DNA of 64,000 bases from CBDCWQ01 sp965223435 (GCA_965223435.1 CBDCWQ010000021.1:1054001-1118000); one strand, 5' to 3'. Numbered from the stretch's first letter, positions 27,383 to 37,677 are shown. Notes: generated by a model not told the origin, from the letters alone. Program-made: numbers and translations.

Positions 27383-29572
27383 TTACCACTCCCTTCGATT
27401 TCCCCCATCAAGCTCATGCTTGGAGGGGATTCGAACCACATATGCGGCGCTGAGGACCTTTTTTTCGCCTGGCTCAAGAGAGACCATCCAGCGCCGCCCG
27501 CCCTGAATCGGGCGATCCTCTTGTTTCCACACCTCCCACGGGGGCTGATCTTTGATCACCAGAACCTCCACGTCTTTGTCTCCTTCTGACCTCACAGGGA
27601 TACGTTCTCGAATCTCAACCTGGGCTGGAATACTCCGGTGATTGGCAAGTTCAATGTCGACTTCGTGCTTGAGCTCTAGGCTGCCTCGAATGAGACCAGC
27701 CGTGTCTTCCCGAAAACGTGTGTTGCGTGACACTTTGATACGAGGTTCGATGCCCAGTCCGAGCTTGAGCTCACCCGCGGCCGGCGTCTCCCTGAGCTGA
27801 CTGGTCATGAGATATCGCCCGGCCACGTATACATCTACGGGGCCGGGGAGTAGCGGTGCCTCTAGAGGATTCTTGAGGACAACCGTGCGGAACACATCCT
27901 GCGACTCTCGAGGCACACTGATGAACCGCGGCTTGGCGTTCCCCTCTCGTTCCATGAGGGTCAAGCCGTGAAAAGCGCCGTCGGACGGAATATCGATGCG
28001 TGGCTCGGCCACAAAGGTGTAGTCGAACCCGTGATCGTTTGGATAGCGATGGCCAGGCGGAGGGCCCAGGGCCTCAACCCCGGCGGCCTTTTGGGTGGCT
28101 ATTCGAATGGCTTCCGCCAAGTGAAACTGGAGGTTGGTTTTTTCGGTTCCTAGCCATTCCAAATAAAGCGCATTCGACGAAGCGCGCACCAGACTGCCTC
28201 GGCCCACTTCGTGGGCTGCTGCGAGGCGCAGGGCACTGTAGTCCAAAAACGTAGCGTCGAGTGCGAGACCAGGCTCGGGCTCTGGTGCTTTTGAGCCTCT
28301 CTTGGGCAATGCTGCTGCACCAAGAGGGGGTAGGGACATGCTCCGCCTGGACCTGCTCTTTTTTGGGGAACGCATGGCCCGCGATTCAGACTGGGGTGGA
28401 AATTCTAAGGGGTTGATCATGGCGCCGGCTATGGGCGTTGCTTTTGAGGCCTCGCTGAGTTGTTCGAGCGAGACTTCATCGGCACCCACCTCCATGGCCT
28501 CGCCTCCAAAAAGCACGGAGTGAGGGCCGGTTGGTTCTTCTTCTTCACTTGCGATGGGCTCTTGAATGGGTTGAGGCGCTGGGGCAGCCGGAGGCACAGA
28601 ACGACGCGCGAGCACGGAAAGGTGCGCGAAATCACGTTGGGGTTCAGGGGGTCCGAACGCACAGTCGCGGTCCTGATACAGCTCCTTTGTTCCGATGGGA
28701 GGCGGCCGCCATCCAAGCTTGGGTACCGGTCGCTGTCGTCGACCAATGCGAACCGAGTGGAGCTCTGGAATTTCGGCCCAGGCCAACGCATTGGCCGTCG
28801 AGAGCTTCAGGGTCACGCCATGCCAATCCTCTCCGGTACTTTGAACCACTGAGGCCCGCACCTGGAGTTGGGCTCGCCGCATCTCTTCATCCAGACGGAC
28901 GGAATAGGCTGGTGCCCATCGAGCTCCAGGCACAGTGTATTCTATGGCAAGCTGGGCCACACAGGGCCTGCCCGAGGTCTCTAATCGAACGACCAATGAT
29001 TTGCGGACTTCATGCTCGCGGGTCTGCCGGTCTTGGGTCGATTGCTCAAAGCGCTGCTCAAGCTCTCGTCGGTGGGCCGTGGCTTCTCGAATCTGGACTC
29101 CAAGCTTGTCTATTTCTTCGCCCAGACGGCAGAGACGCTCGTTTCGAATACGGATCAAGGCCACCCGCCCGATCGTAGGCGATGGAATAGGCGCCTTCCC
29201 TTCTTCAGGCTCTGGTCGTACCGGCATGGCGACAGAAGAAAAAAGATGAAGCTCTGCATGGAGGGCATCTTGTTTGCGTTTCAGCGTCGTTTCCTTCGTC
29301 CGGGCGGCAACAAGCTCTTTGTCATCGGGAGGTGGACGGGTTTGATCCTCGGGCGGAACCGCAACCACAACTTTCACGTCGGCGGCCACGGGAAGATGCT
29401 CGCCGTTGCCCACAACTTCAGCACGCACCGAAGAATCAACCAAACCAAGAGGGAGCCCAGGCATTGAAACGCGGTCCACATGTCCTTCCAGCTGAAGAGG
29501 GGCAACTCGACGCACGTAAGCCCCCCGCTGAAAGACCGTGACCGACTCAATCTGAGACTGCAAAGACATCAT
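27383..29572 (-). CDS. MuiA-family (DUF4139) protein, first of tandem pair
   Basis: 729 residues from ATG 29572. The same architecture as the downstream gene: N-terminal DUF4140-like domain (SVTVFQRGAYVRRV), central coiled coil (RIRNERLCRLGEEIDKLG, RRELEQRFEQS), and DUF4139 (AIEYTVPGARWAPAYSVRL, TGEDWHGVTLKLST) continuing to VEIRERIPV near the end. It is larger because of an insertion of roughly 150 residues rich in Pro, Ser and Glu (about 325-450), including a basic run (SPKKSRSRR). The tandem arrangement suggests two subunits of one complex or a duplication. Confidence 0.8.
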   Translation of the reverse strand: MMSLQSQIESVTVFQRGAYVRRVAPLQLEGHVDRVSMPGLPLGLVDSSVRAEVVGNGEHLPVAADVKVVVAVPPEDQTRPPPDDKELVAARTKETTLKRKQDALHAELHLFSSVAMPVRPEPEEGKAPIPSPTIGRVALIRIRNERLCRLGEEIDKLGVQIREATAHRRELEQRFEQSTQDRQTREHEVRKSLVVRLETSGRPCVAQLAIEYTVPGARWAPAYSVRLDEEMRRAQLQVRASVVQSTGEDWHGVTLKLSTANALAWAEIPELHSVRIGRRQRPVPKLGWRPPPIGTKELYQDRDCAFGPPEPQRDFAHLSVLARRSVPPAAPAPQPIQEPIASEEEEPTGPHSVLFGGEAMEVGADEVSLEQLSEASKATPIAGAMINPLEFPPQSESRAMRSPKKSRSRRSMSLPPLGAAALPKRGSKAPEPEPGLALDATFLDYSALRLAAAHEVGRGSLVRASSNALYLEWLGTEKTNLQFHLAEAIRIATQKAAGVEALGPPPGHRYPNDHGFDYTFVAEPRIDIPSDGAFHGLTLMEREGNAKPRFISVPRESQDVFRTVVLKNPLEAPLLPGPVDVYVAGRYLMTSQLRETPAAGELKLGLGIEPRIKVSRNTRFREDTAGLIRGSLELKHEVDIELANHRSIPAQVEIRERIPVRSEGDKDVEVLVIKDQPPWEVWKQEDRPIQGGRRWMVSLEPGEKKVLSAAYVVRIPSKHELDGGNRREW

Positions 29573-29924
29573 GGTGATGGATTCGCGTAAACCCTAGTGC
29601 CCTTAATGGCAATGGTTATTTTGTTCAAAAATCCCGTTCATCATAGAACGGCTCAAGTAAAAACACATTCTGAGCGCCCTCTTGCCAGTCAAGAAGGCAT
29701 CAACCGCCGACGGTCGAAGACACTTCGTCCTTCTGACCCAGAGCAAACGGGATGGTGAGAGCCATTGGCTCGGCACGGGCAACGGAGAAAGCGGACTCCG
29801 GCAATCTGTTACAGCAACAAGAGTGTCTGTAGGCAAGAAGACCGGTGTCGCTGTAAGCCAGCACGTTGGCGCCCGTGCTGGCTTATGAGCGCTTTATTCG
29901 GTTGAACGACTCGGAAGGAAATTG
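29573..29924. other. Intergenic region with hairpin
   Basis: A 352-bp gap on the upstream side of the MuiA pair and the downstream side of the LamG gene. It should contain the MuiA-pair promoter. The only clear structure is the hairpin listed next; short reading frames here show no recognisable features. Confidence 0.45.
29855..29884 (-). terminator. Perfect 11-bp hairpin downstream of LamG lipoprotein gene
   Basis: Arms AAGCCAGCACG (29855-29865) and CGTGCTGGCTT (29874-29884) pair perfectly around an 8-nt loop, 40 bp past the stop of the minus-strand LamG gene. No T run follows on either strand, so it may be a rho-dependent or mRNA-stabilising element. Confidence 0.5.
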
Positions 29925-32900
29925 CTATGGTCCGCAGCCTCCTGGGCCTTCTAGTCTGAGGAAGTCATCACTGCATGTTGGGTGGTTGGGATCGCAGATA
30001 CCGGAGACCCATGCCTCCAGTTGGATCACGGAGCTGTCATTGCAGACATGACCACCGACGTGGTCCAACGAGGGCGGGTTAAGGGGTACGATGCCGCCCG
30101 GGTTTGGCTTGTAGAACGTTCCGCATGCGCACCCGACAAGCGCCTTGTACCTCTTCCATGGGTTCAGTCCGGCTTCCGTCTGCTGTACCGTCGTCGGTCC
30201 GGCCACATCCACCCAACCGGTGGAGCGAGAGTCGCAGGGTTCCATGCTCGGATCTGAGGGTATACCGCCCCAGTTGCCATTGCTGGCCAGTTTGCTGTTT
30301 TGGTTGGTGAATATCTTGGAGTCGTCTCCGAGGGTGCACTCCAGTCTCTGGCGGTACTGTACTTCGGTGCCCGTATGGTCGTAGAAGTCGTCGGTGGATA
30401 TGTTTCCGGGCCAAAACGCAGGCTTTTTGGACATAAGAAAGTCCGCTTTGGCCCGCCATTGTCCGGAACAGCCGCAGTTCGGTTGGGTGTTGTGGAGGTT
30501 GCAAAGATTGTCACAGTCGGTGAATCCACTTGTGGCGGGTGGGCAGGGCAAGGGGTCGGTCATGATGGCATCGATTTCCATCGGGGCATTTTCGGAACTG
30601 TGGTCGCCGAGACAGACAAGCACAAATCGAGAAGTTGGTGGAACGTCGAACGCGTAAGTTTGGAATTCTGTCGTGAGAAGTTGCTGGTCCGAAGTCTTCT
30701 TGAACTTACTGAAGTCAGTGGTTGTTTTGGGGGTATGAGGCACGGCGTGAAAAACCCAGAAATCCATTTGCTTGTTACATTTCTCCTCGTTGTAGGGAAT
30801 ACAATTGAGTGCCCCGGAGCAGAGGTTGTTTCTTTGTCGAGCTCGAACGTAGACTTTGCCAGAAAATCCTTCCGCAAACTCTGCCTGTACGCATTGGCTC
30901 ATTTTGAGGCCGGCTACGTTGACTTTGTTCGGCCGCCCAAATCGGCCATGGACGCCGGCCGTGATGCCATTGCCCATTTCATTCCAGTTGACGCCATTAA
31001 CTGTGGGAACGCAACCATCGGCGCTGCCTCGAAGTCTTGTGGCATCGGGACTTCCGAGTTGCGGAGGGGGTGTGCCAGACAAGTTTTCGGTCCACGCCAT
31101 CAACTCGCTCTGCTGGTTGGCTCCCATGGACGACCAGTTAAAGACAGCTTGCTCTGAAAAATGGGGCACCAAGAGACGAACCGCGGCCTGTTCAGCCGCG
31201 TGGATTTCCACATGCGGTTCGCGAATATCGTCCACGAGAACCGTGGCATACTCTCCATCAGAGGACTGAGCGCCTAACAGATCGAGCCCGAGGGTCATCT
31301 CCAATGGCTCCCCAAACACCATGGATGGCTCCATGTGAATCACTTGGACCAGCCCCTCTTGGTAGATGGTTTGGTCTCGGATCTGCACCTTCGCGAGGTC
31401 CTCTGCGAAGGTAAAAGTCACGGGTGTGTCATCAGAAATGGCGTTCATGGGCACATCGATCTTGAAACCGGCACAAGGCTCAACCACGGTGCCGGGAGAA
31501 AGCACAACATCCAATGGGCGGCCTTTTTCGCACTGTGTCGGGTTTGGCGTCGTGAGCTCTTCGCAGGTGACCTCGATCCCGCATTGCCCTCCAGAGCAAA
31601 CGGGACTTGCGCATCCGAGGCCACATTCAGTCTCGGAAGACGCGCCGGGTCTGCAGCTTGGACGTACAGCAAGAAGGGCTATTTGGGTGTCTTGGATGGC
31701 TATGTCATAGATTCGGACGTCGTCGATGTCCCCCTCGAAATGAAGTTTGTTTCGAGCGCCGTTGAAACGGGTGGCCTCAGAGCCATCGCCGATGAAACCA
31801 AAGCGTGTCACGCCGGTCCCAAGGGGCTCTTTGGCGTGCGCGTTGAGGACCACGGAATCTTCTCGACCATCAACATAGAGGCGCTTGTCCGAACCATCGT
31901 AAACGGCACACAGGTGATGCCAATTACCGTCATTGATTCTCTTATCGCCAAACATGTCGTGGGTGGTCGATGCTTGAGACGAGAAAGCAGCGCGACCGCT
32001 ACGCCCATCGACGTAGAGATTGAAGTATTCACTTCGGTCGAAGTCGATGATCGACCAGTTCGACCAGTCAGAGCCAGAAAACGAGGTCCGAACCCAAGCG
32101 CAAAGCGAGATTTCCTGAACTTTGTGTGCATACGCGCTTTGTAGAGCGATTACATCGCTGGTTCCGTTGAAGTGTCTCGCTTTGCCAAATACGCCATCAA
32201 TGACCGTCGTTCCGCTTACGATGTTGTCCTGCGCACGGGTAACATTTTGTGGACCTTCGTCTAAGGGGAAATAGTCCACGAGACCCACCGCCCTGGCTGG
32301 CAAGAGTTCCTCGATTTCGCTCACGCCGATCGCGTCGTTATAGATGCGTACGTCGTCGATGTCGCCGTCAAAGTGGAATTTGTTGCGAGCCCCGTTGAAA
32401 GTACTTGCCTCTGAGCCATCTCCAATGAAACCGAAACGAACAACGCCGGTGCCGAGTGGTTGCCCATGATGAGCATTGGTGACCACGCCGTCGTTGTGGC
32501 CGTCTACGAATAGGCGTTTGTCGACACCGTCGTAGACCGCGCAGACGTGATGCCAAAGACCATCGTTGATCTTCGTTTCACCAAACATGTCGTGGATGGT
32601 TTTTGCCCGAGACGAAAACCCGGCGCGCCCACTGGGGCCGTCCACAAAAAGGTTAAAATACTCGCTTCGGTCAAAGTCAATGATTGACCAGTTGGACATT
32701 GGTGGACCCGCGAACGAAGTTCGAACCCAGGCGCAAAGCGAGATCTTGGGGACGGTACCAGAGTAAGATGTGCGAAGAGCGATGACATCACTGGTGCCGT
32801 TGAATCGGCGCGCCTTTTCAAAAACCCCGTCTATGACGGTGGTTCCGCGCAACACATTTTCTTGTGGACGGACCAAATTCTCGCCACCTTGATCCAAGGG

Positions 32901-33704
32901 GAAATGATCGACAAGCGTGAGTTCCGACCGCATGAGACCCTGGATTTCAGACCGGTTGAGCGTACCGCTGTAGATGCGAACGTCGTCGATTGCACCCTCA
33001 AAGTAGTATTCATTTCGACCGCCATTGAAGGAGGTGGCCTCAGAACCGTCTCCCAAAAAGCCATAACGTCGCGCGCCTGTGCCTAACGGGCGACCCTGAT
33101 GAAGGTTTACGCCAAGTCCGTCTTGCACACCGTCGACATATATGCGGGTGTCTTTTCCATCGTAGGTGCCACAGACAAAGTGCCACTGATCGTCATTGAC
33201 GGGTCGGTGCCCGTATGTGTCTCGGAAGCCTGCTGTCGTCGCGGTTGAAAACCCAATGACACCGGTTCCCCCGTGGACGTAAAGGTTATAATATTCGGAG
33301 CGGTCGAAATCTACAATCGACCAGTTGGAAAACTCGTTTCCGCCGGTGGCCGATGTCTTGATCCAGGCGCACACCGATAGCTGCGGAATCGTGCCTTGAT
33401 AGAAGCTTTGAATCGCAACGTAGTCGTTTGTTCCATTGAACGAAAGCCCCTGATCGATTACGGCCTCGACCGAAGATATCCTAGTTGCGAAATTCTGTTG
33501 GTTTCGCATTGTATTCGCGACGGTCCCGTCGAGCGGGAAGTGATCGACAAGGGTTGCTTGAAGTTGCGCACGGTCGATGTGTTGGTCGCCAGAGTTCTCG
33601 ACGCAATGCATGCCCAGCATCGATAGCGCTAGAAGTCCCAAGATGGACCACGAGTCGGTCGGGGGTCTATGAGGTGGAATACGGGTGGTTGTTGTGTGCA
33701 ACAT
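29925..33704 (-). CDS. Triple LamG-domain lipoprotein
   Basis: ATG 33704 (MLHTTTTRIPP) follows AAGGA and gives a lipoprotein leader (SILGLLALSMLGMHC); the frame stays open to 33827. Three concanavalin-A/LamG jelly-roll domains of about 200 residues follow, each starting LVDxFPLD and containing FNGTxDxIAL, WSIxDFDRSEYxNLYVxG, YDGxDxRxYVDG and GDIDDVRIY. Next come a Cys-rich spacer (CRPGASSETECGLGC) and a beta domain (VVLSPGTVVEPCAGF, LVPHFSEQAVFNW). The last 400 residues are Cys-rich with no recognised family and end in LRLEGPGGCGP. Likely a surface carbohydrate- or matrix-binding protein. The three LamG domains are internal duplications; copies 2 and 3 are the most similar. Confidence 0.8.
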   Translation of the reverse strand: MLHTTTTRIPPHRPPTDSWSILGLLALSMLGMHCVENSGDQHIDRAQLQATLVDHFPLDGTVANTMRNQQNFATRISSVEAVIDQGLSFNGTNDYVAIQSFYQGTIPQLSVCAWIKTSATGGNEFSNWSIVDFDRSEYYNLYVHGGTGVIGFSTATTAGFRDTYGHRPVNDDQWHFVCGTYDGKDTRIYVDGVQDGLGVNLHQGRPLGTGARRYGFLGDGSEATSFNGGRNEYYFEGAIDDVRIYSGTLNRSEIQGLMRSELTLVDHFPLDQGGENLVRPQENVLRGTTVIDGVFEKARRFNGTSDVIALRTSYSGTVPKISLCAWVRTSFAGPPMSNWSIIDFDRSEYFNLFVDGPSGRAGFSSRAKTIHDMFGETKINDGLWHHVCAVYDGVDKRLFVDGHNDGVVTNAHHGQPLGTGVVRFGFIGDGSEASTFNGARNKFHFDGDIDDVRIYNDAIGVSEIEELLPARAVGLVDYFPLDEGPQNVTRAQDNIVSGTTVIDGVFGKARHFNGTSDVIALQSAYAHKVQEISLCAWVRTSFSGSDWSNWSIIDFDRSEYFNLYVDGRSGRAAFSSQASTTHDMFGDKRINDGNWHHLCAVYDGSDKRLYVDGREDSVVLNAHAKEPLGTGVTRFGFIGDGSEATRFNGARNKLHFEGDIDDVRIYDIAIQDTQIALLAVRPSCRPGASSETECGLGCASPVCSGGQCGIEVTCEELTTPNPTQCEKGRPLDVVLSPGTVVEPCAGFKIDVPMNAISDDTPVTFTFAEDLAKVQIRDQTIYQEGLVQVIHMEPSMVFGEPLEMTLGLDLLGAQSSDGEYATVLVDDIREPHVEIHAAEQAAVRLLVPHFSEQAVFNWSSMGANQQSELMAWTENLSGTPPPQLGSPDATRLRGSADGCVPTVNGVNWNEMGNGITAGVHGRFGRPNKVNVAGLKMSQCVQAEFAEGFSGKVYVRARQRNNLCSGALNCIPYNEEKCNKQMDFWVFHAVPHTPKTTTDFSKFKKTSDQQLLTTEFQTYAFDVPPTSRFVLVCLGDHSSENAPMEIDAIMTDPLPCPPATSGFTDCDNLCNLHNTQPNCGCSGQWRAKADFLMSKKPAFWPGNISTDDFYDHTGTEVQYRQRLECTLGDDSKIFTNQNSKLASNGNWGGIPSDPSMEPCDSRSTGWVDVAGPTTVQQTEAGLNPWKRYKALVGCACGTFYKPNPGGIVPLNPPSLDHVGGHVCNDSSVIQLEAWVSGICDPNHPTCSDDFLRLEGPGGCGP

Positions 33705-33972
33705 GTTTGTCCTTGTTCCGTCCCCGGGTCGACGGGGCGAAGCTTGTTGGTTTTCTGGTTCACGTTCTGGGTAGCAAGATGGCGGCCATCGTCGGTAACC
33801 TTTGGGAAGAACTCCAAGTGTCTGCATTTGGGCTCTTTTTGCTTGCGCGGCGTCCGGGGTGCCGAGGAGGGGTCGCTCATACGACGAAAAGCACTGTCTG
33901 CTTCAGCCTCCAAGTGGCTCTGTGGGTTCCCTCTGGCAGGGCGCCGAAAAGCATCCTGTATTAGTAATTAGT

Positions 33973-34644
33973 CTAGGTGCTATCGTGCCTCGAGGTGAGG
34001 CGTCGGTAGTACGCGGAAGAGCTTCGGCCGAGTCCTTGTCTTAGATTCAAGATTGCGGATCGTTCTTTGTGATCGGCTTCGCTGAGCGCTACGATTTCTG
34101 CCCATCCCACGTGGGATCGGAAGCCTGATGGATAGTTGACCAGTCCGTGCTCTCCGACCGTTGGATCAACGACTACCCCAAATTCTCGGTAGTAGCGCAT
34201 TCCTTTGGTGGATCCGACCGCGGTGATGACGCGAACACCCAAGAATGGGAGTAGGGCAATAGCCACTCGAATGATCTGGCGGTACAGTCCAGCATGCCGG
34301 TGGGCTGGGGCAACCCAGCCAAGACACAAAAAGGCCAAACCTTGGCGAGTATTGTTGTTGAAAGTTGACGCTGCAGAGGCGTCCAGCGCGCAAAACTGCC
34401 TCTCTACGGGTCCGCCGTCTCTGGAACAAACGTATATGCCCAGGGCGCCAAGGTTTAGGCCTGCATCGTTTCTCGCGCGAACGAAATGCAACCTTGAACT
34501 CCGGGGAGAAATGTCCATAGACATGACGTGCTGAATGCCGGTCTTACGGATTTCCGATGTGTATGTCGCGATGAGGTTTGCCGACAAGATCGGCCTATCC
34601 CGTGCGCAGAAGAATTGTATCGTATGGTCTATTGCCTCGGTCAT
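33973..34644 (-). CDS. GNAT-like N-acyltransferase
   Basis: ATG 34644 is preceded by AAGGAG at good spacing, giving 223 residues; the frame is open upstream to 34842 without support. Features fit an acyl-CoA N-acyltransferase fold: LHFVRARNDAGLNLGALGIY, then GWVAPAHRHAGLYRQIIRVA (in the position of the acyl-CoA loop) and a late strand GMRYYREFGVVVD. The acceptor is unknown. Divergently transcribed from a methyltransferase gene with a 258-bp shared upstream region. Confidence 0.55.
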   Translation of the reverse strand: MTEAIDHTIQFFCARDRPILSANLIATYTSEIRKTGIQHVMSMDISPRSSRLHFVRARNDAGLNLGALGIYVCSRDGGPVERQFCALDASAASTFNNNTRQGLAFLCLGWVAPAHRHAGLYRQIIRVAIALLPFLGVRVITAVGSTKGMRYYREFGVVVDPTVGEHGLVNYPSGFRSHVGWAEIVALSEADHKERSAILNLRQGLGRSSSAYYRRLTSRHDST

Positions 34645-34902
34645 AACGCTCCTTTTTTGTGCCTCGTTGCACAGAGGCGAATAGTGCAATTGGAGGGCCA
34701 GCCATGGGCCCAAAGAGAAAGAAGGTTGAGCTTGATGGCACCTTGTCTGACTCAGCCGACAACTGGGTTCTCGGGCCGCACTGGGATCGCTGAGCGCACA
34801 CGTGTTGTGATTTTCAGACGTGCTCGAACCCAGAAACCACACAAAATAGGGCCCCTACAAATGGACTGCCGTTTGCAAGTGCGAGGACCAAGGAGAAGTA
34901 CT

Positions 34903-35709
34903 TTGTTCAAGAGACGTTGGCATTTGTTTGAGTTTGGTGACCAATCGTGGGTCCGGGGTTGGCTTCGAGAGATCTATAACGATGCCCTCAACCTGGGGCA
35001 GCGGGTTGGCGGTCACTATCGTAGGATGGCTCCCGTATTTTCAAGATGGGCAGAACGCTCACCGAGTAGCGAAGTGTTGGAACTTGCCTCGGGAGGTGGA
35101 GCGCCGCTTACGACGATGTTGAAAGCGGCGGAAGAAAAGAAGCTTCCCATGCCCCTGGTGATTTGTTCCGATTTATATCCTGACAAAAAGAGACTTACCC
35201 GCCTTCGACAGCGCTATGGCTCAAAGCGCATCGACTACGTTCAGTCTTCGGTGTCAGCGCTCGCGGTTCCCAAAAAACTACCCCGTTTTCGATGTATGTT
35301 CTCGGCACTGCATCATTTTCGCCCGAAGCAGGCTGCTCGCGTCATTGAGGATGCGGTTTTGCGTGGGCATGGAATCTTTATCTTGGAGCCGTTTCAGCGA
35401 GACCTTCGTCATCTGGCGGTTCTTCTGGCTGCGGGCCCATGGCTTTATATGTTCACGCCCTTTTTCTCAAAATCCTTTACATTTCGCTCCTTCTTGTTCT
35501 GCACCGTTTTTCCGGTGGTACCCTTCATGCTGTTTTGGGATGGTTTGGTGAGTGTGTTGCGAATCCATACGGTTGAAGAAATCGAGCAAATGATTCCCCC
35601 GTCCTGTCGTGCCCACGTTGACGTTGCGTCTGGATTCTCAAGCTATAGGCTTGGATGTAAGTCGATGTACGTGGCTCTCACCCGTCGAGATTCGCACGCC
35701 AGCTGTTGA
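34903..35709 (+). CDS. SAM-dependent methyltransferase (class I)
   Basis: TTG 34903 has AGGAG seven bases upstream and begins FKRRWHLFEFGDQSW; ATG 34861 is an alternative 14 codons earlier. Motif I is VLELASGGGAPLTTML, followed by LVICSDLYPD (acidic end of strand 2), a motif near SALHHFRPKQA, and IFILEPFQRD. A hydrophobic segment (AVLLAAGPWLYMFTPFF, then FLFCTVFPVVPFMLFW) suggests membrane association or a lipophilic substrate. About 268 residues. The product cannot be assigned. Confidence 0.75.
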   Translation: MFKRRWHLFEFGDQSWVRGWLREIYNDALNLGQRVGGHYRRMAPVFSRWAERSPSSEVLELASGGGAPLTTMLKAAEEKKLPMPLVICSDLYPDKKRLTRLRQRYGSKRIDYVQSSVSALAVPKKLPRFRCMFSALHHFRPKQAARVIEDAVLRGHGIFILEPFQRDLRHLAVLLAAGPWLYMFTPFFSKSFTFRSFLFCTVFPVVPFMLFWDGLVSVLRIHTVEEIEQMIPPSCRAHVDVASGFSSYRLGCKSMYVALTRRDSHASC

Positions 35710-35762
35710 CGCGCGACGTGCACCGACAGCCAGCGCAGTTGCAAAAGACGTGAACCAAGGGA

Positions 35763-37478
35763 CTAAACCTGTCGGCGAGATACGGCTTGGAGTCTGGTTC
35801 CGGTCCGTTTGAGGCGGCGACCAAAACGCCAAAACAAAGGCGGCAAAAGGATGAACCAGAAGGCGACCCGCAGAGGCTCTTGGGTTGTGCACCGACATCC
35901 GAAGTCCGAGGCTACCCGGTTCCCAGTATTTGCGGTCGAGGTGTTGGCGTGTGGCGTTGGCTGAGCCCCCGCATCCGGGGTGGGGCTACCCGCATCGGTT
36001 GCCGCGTCCGGGTTGGCGCCCGCGTCACCCCCCGGACCTGAATCGGGAGGGACATTCGCATCTGGTGGATCGACTGGTTGTCCAGCATCGCTTGGCCCCG
36101 TGTCAGCTGGTCCTGCGTCTTGTCCCCCGCCGGGGTTCGGGTTTCCGGACGCGAGATCTTTGATGTTGAGTGAGAGTTGCCATCCCGGATTGCGCCCATC
36201 GTTGCCGTAGGCGCCACGAAACCCGTCCAGGCGCGGTTGGCCGTTAAAATCGCGGTCCACATCTTGATAAGACGCATAGGACGAAAGCGTGGCTATCGGA
36301 GCGCCCCCTAGAGCGCCATCGTTGGGATAGAAGTCGGCACGGGTGAGTTCTATCGAGGGCTCGGCGACGTACTGGCCTGCACTGCCAAAGGTGTCGCTCA
36401 CATTTTGGTTGAGCTCAACCTGATTCGCGACTTGGAACGGTTGCTGCGCAAAGACGGCGTTGCCAAAGACCCGTTGCGTGAAGCGCGTATCGACCCCGGA
36501 AACGTGGATTCCCGTCCCACTTACGTACACGGTGTTGTGGAAAACGCTGACTCCTTTTGAGTTATCGTGATGCTTGACGAAGAAGGCGCCAGAACCAAAG
36601 CTATTGATGAGGACGTTGTCGTGAAAGGACACATGGCCCTCTCCTTGGAACAGACCTTCGGAGCCGCTTTGGTTCTGATAAAGCAGATTTCCATAGATCT
36701 CGTAGCGGTCCGCGTTCCCGCTGCCGCTTTTGGGAAAGTGACCGACCAGGAGATTGGGTCGCGCCAGGTTTCCCTTGGAGGCGTTGTTCGCTTTTGCAAA
36801 AACGTTGTGTCGGATGCGGGTGACGGCATCTTCTGTGGGCATTCCGATGTTGGTGGGCCTTGTGTTTTGGTGTTTGATTTGCATCGCGTAGCCGATGGGG
36901 TCGACCACCAAGTTGTGTTCTATGATGCCCCGTACAAAAGGGGCATTGCCGTCCGAATTGCCAAGGTAAAGGCCCGTTCCCGCGCCGCGAATCGTATTGT
37001 GGCGGATGACCCAGTCCCAAGCCGGGCACTTGCTGCTGATGCCTACGACTTGTTGATTGGAACCAAAACTATGCAGATCCAGGTGTTCGAGAGTGATGTG
37101 ATGGACCGAGGTAGAATTGCTCTCAGCTTTGACGCCGTCGACCACCTGCCCCTGAACGTCTACTTCGAGGTGACGGAGTATGAGATAACTGGAGTTTCTG
37201 AGGCTGATCGTGTTGCAGCAGCTCCTCCCTTTGATGATCGCCCGCGCACCTGATTCAGGCCCAAAGATGACAATGGGTGCGGACGCATTTCCGTGAATAT
37301 TGAACAGGGTCAGACCATCGTAGGAACCCGCTTTGAGCGATACCTGGTCTCCTGGTTTGAGAGACGAATCAATGACAGTTTTGTAACTTCCCGGGTCAAC
37401 TTCGTATTCGGCTCCAGCAACCAGGACGGGGTGCAGGCAGACCGTGAGCCCGGCGGCGATTGGCGCGAAGCGGTGCAT
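35763..37478 (-). CDS. Right-handed beta-helix (pectate-lyase-like) surface protein with MYXO-CTERM-like tail
   Basis: ATG 37478 starts a signal peptide (APIAAGLTVCLHPVLVAGA). Residues 25-400 form repeating beta-helix coils with Asn/Gly-rich turns (NSSYLILRHLEVDV, DWVIRHNTIRGAGTG, RYEIYGNLLYQNQ, VSVFHNTVYVSG), as in pectate-lyase-like proteins. A low-complexity linker rich in Asp, Ala, Gly and Pro (DAGPADTGPSDAGQP) leads to the tail DFGCRC, a hydrophobic stretch (AFWFILLPPLFW) and basic residues. That is the layout of the MYXO-CTERM sorting signal of Myxococcota. Likely a surface-anchored polysaccharide-binding or -cleaving protein; catalytic residues are not identified. Confidence 0.8.
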   Translation of the reverse strand: MHRFAPIAAGLTVCLHPVLVAGAEYEVDPGSYKTVIDSSLKPGDQVSLKAGSYDGLTLFNIHGNASAPIVIFGPESGARAIIKGRSCCNTISLRNSSYLILRHLEVDVQGQVVDGVKAESNSTSVHHITLEHLDLHSFGSNQQVVGISSKCPAWDWVIRHNTIRGAGTGLYLGNSDGNAPFVRGIIEHNLVVDPIGYAMQIKHQNTRPTNIGMPTEDAVTRIRHNVFAKANNASKGNLARPNLLVGHFPKSGSGNADRYEIYGNLLYQNQSGSEGLFQGEGHVSFHDNVLINSFGSGAFFVKHHDNSKGVSVFHNTVYVSGTGIHVSGVDTRFTQRVFGNAVFAQQPFQVANQVELNQNVSDTFGSAGQYVAEPSIELTRADFYPNDGALGGAPIATLSSYASYQDVDRDFNGQPRLDGFRGAYGNDGRNPGWQLSLNIKDLASGNPNPGGGQDAGPADTGPSDAGQPVDPPDANVPPDSGPGGDAGANPDAATDAGSPTPDAGAQPTPHANTSTANTGNRVASDFGCRCTTQEPLRVAFWFILLPPLFWRFGRRLKRTGTRLQAVSRRQV

Positions 37479-37677
37479 AGACTACCTTGGAGAGTGCCAG
37501 TGCGTGCATAGGGGTGCAAGACGGTGCGGTCCGGCATGCGGTCTTCGGTTGTGGGTCTAGAGCCCTACGCGCCGACAGCTTCCTACACCTTCGAGGCCGC
37601 CGCCTTTGACTGGGCACTTGCCTTCGTCGGACCGATCGGGCAGTCAGCGACTGAGCTGACGCTTAGAGGAGGTCTTC

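Noticed and set aside
27415..27440. Possible tRNA T-arm (GGTTCGAATCC on the minus strand)
   Set aside because: It lies in the coding overlap of the two MuiA genes (VVRIPSKH/MWFESPP region); no D-arm, anticodon stem or acceptor partner can be folded upstream.
30300..31157. 285-codon plus-strand frame
   Set aside because: Antisense to the LamG lipoprotein gene; no domain or motif.
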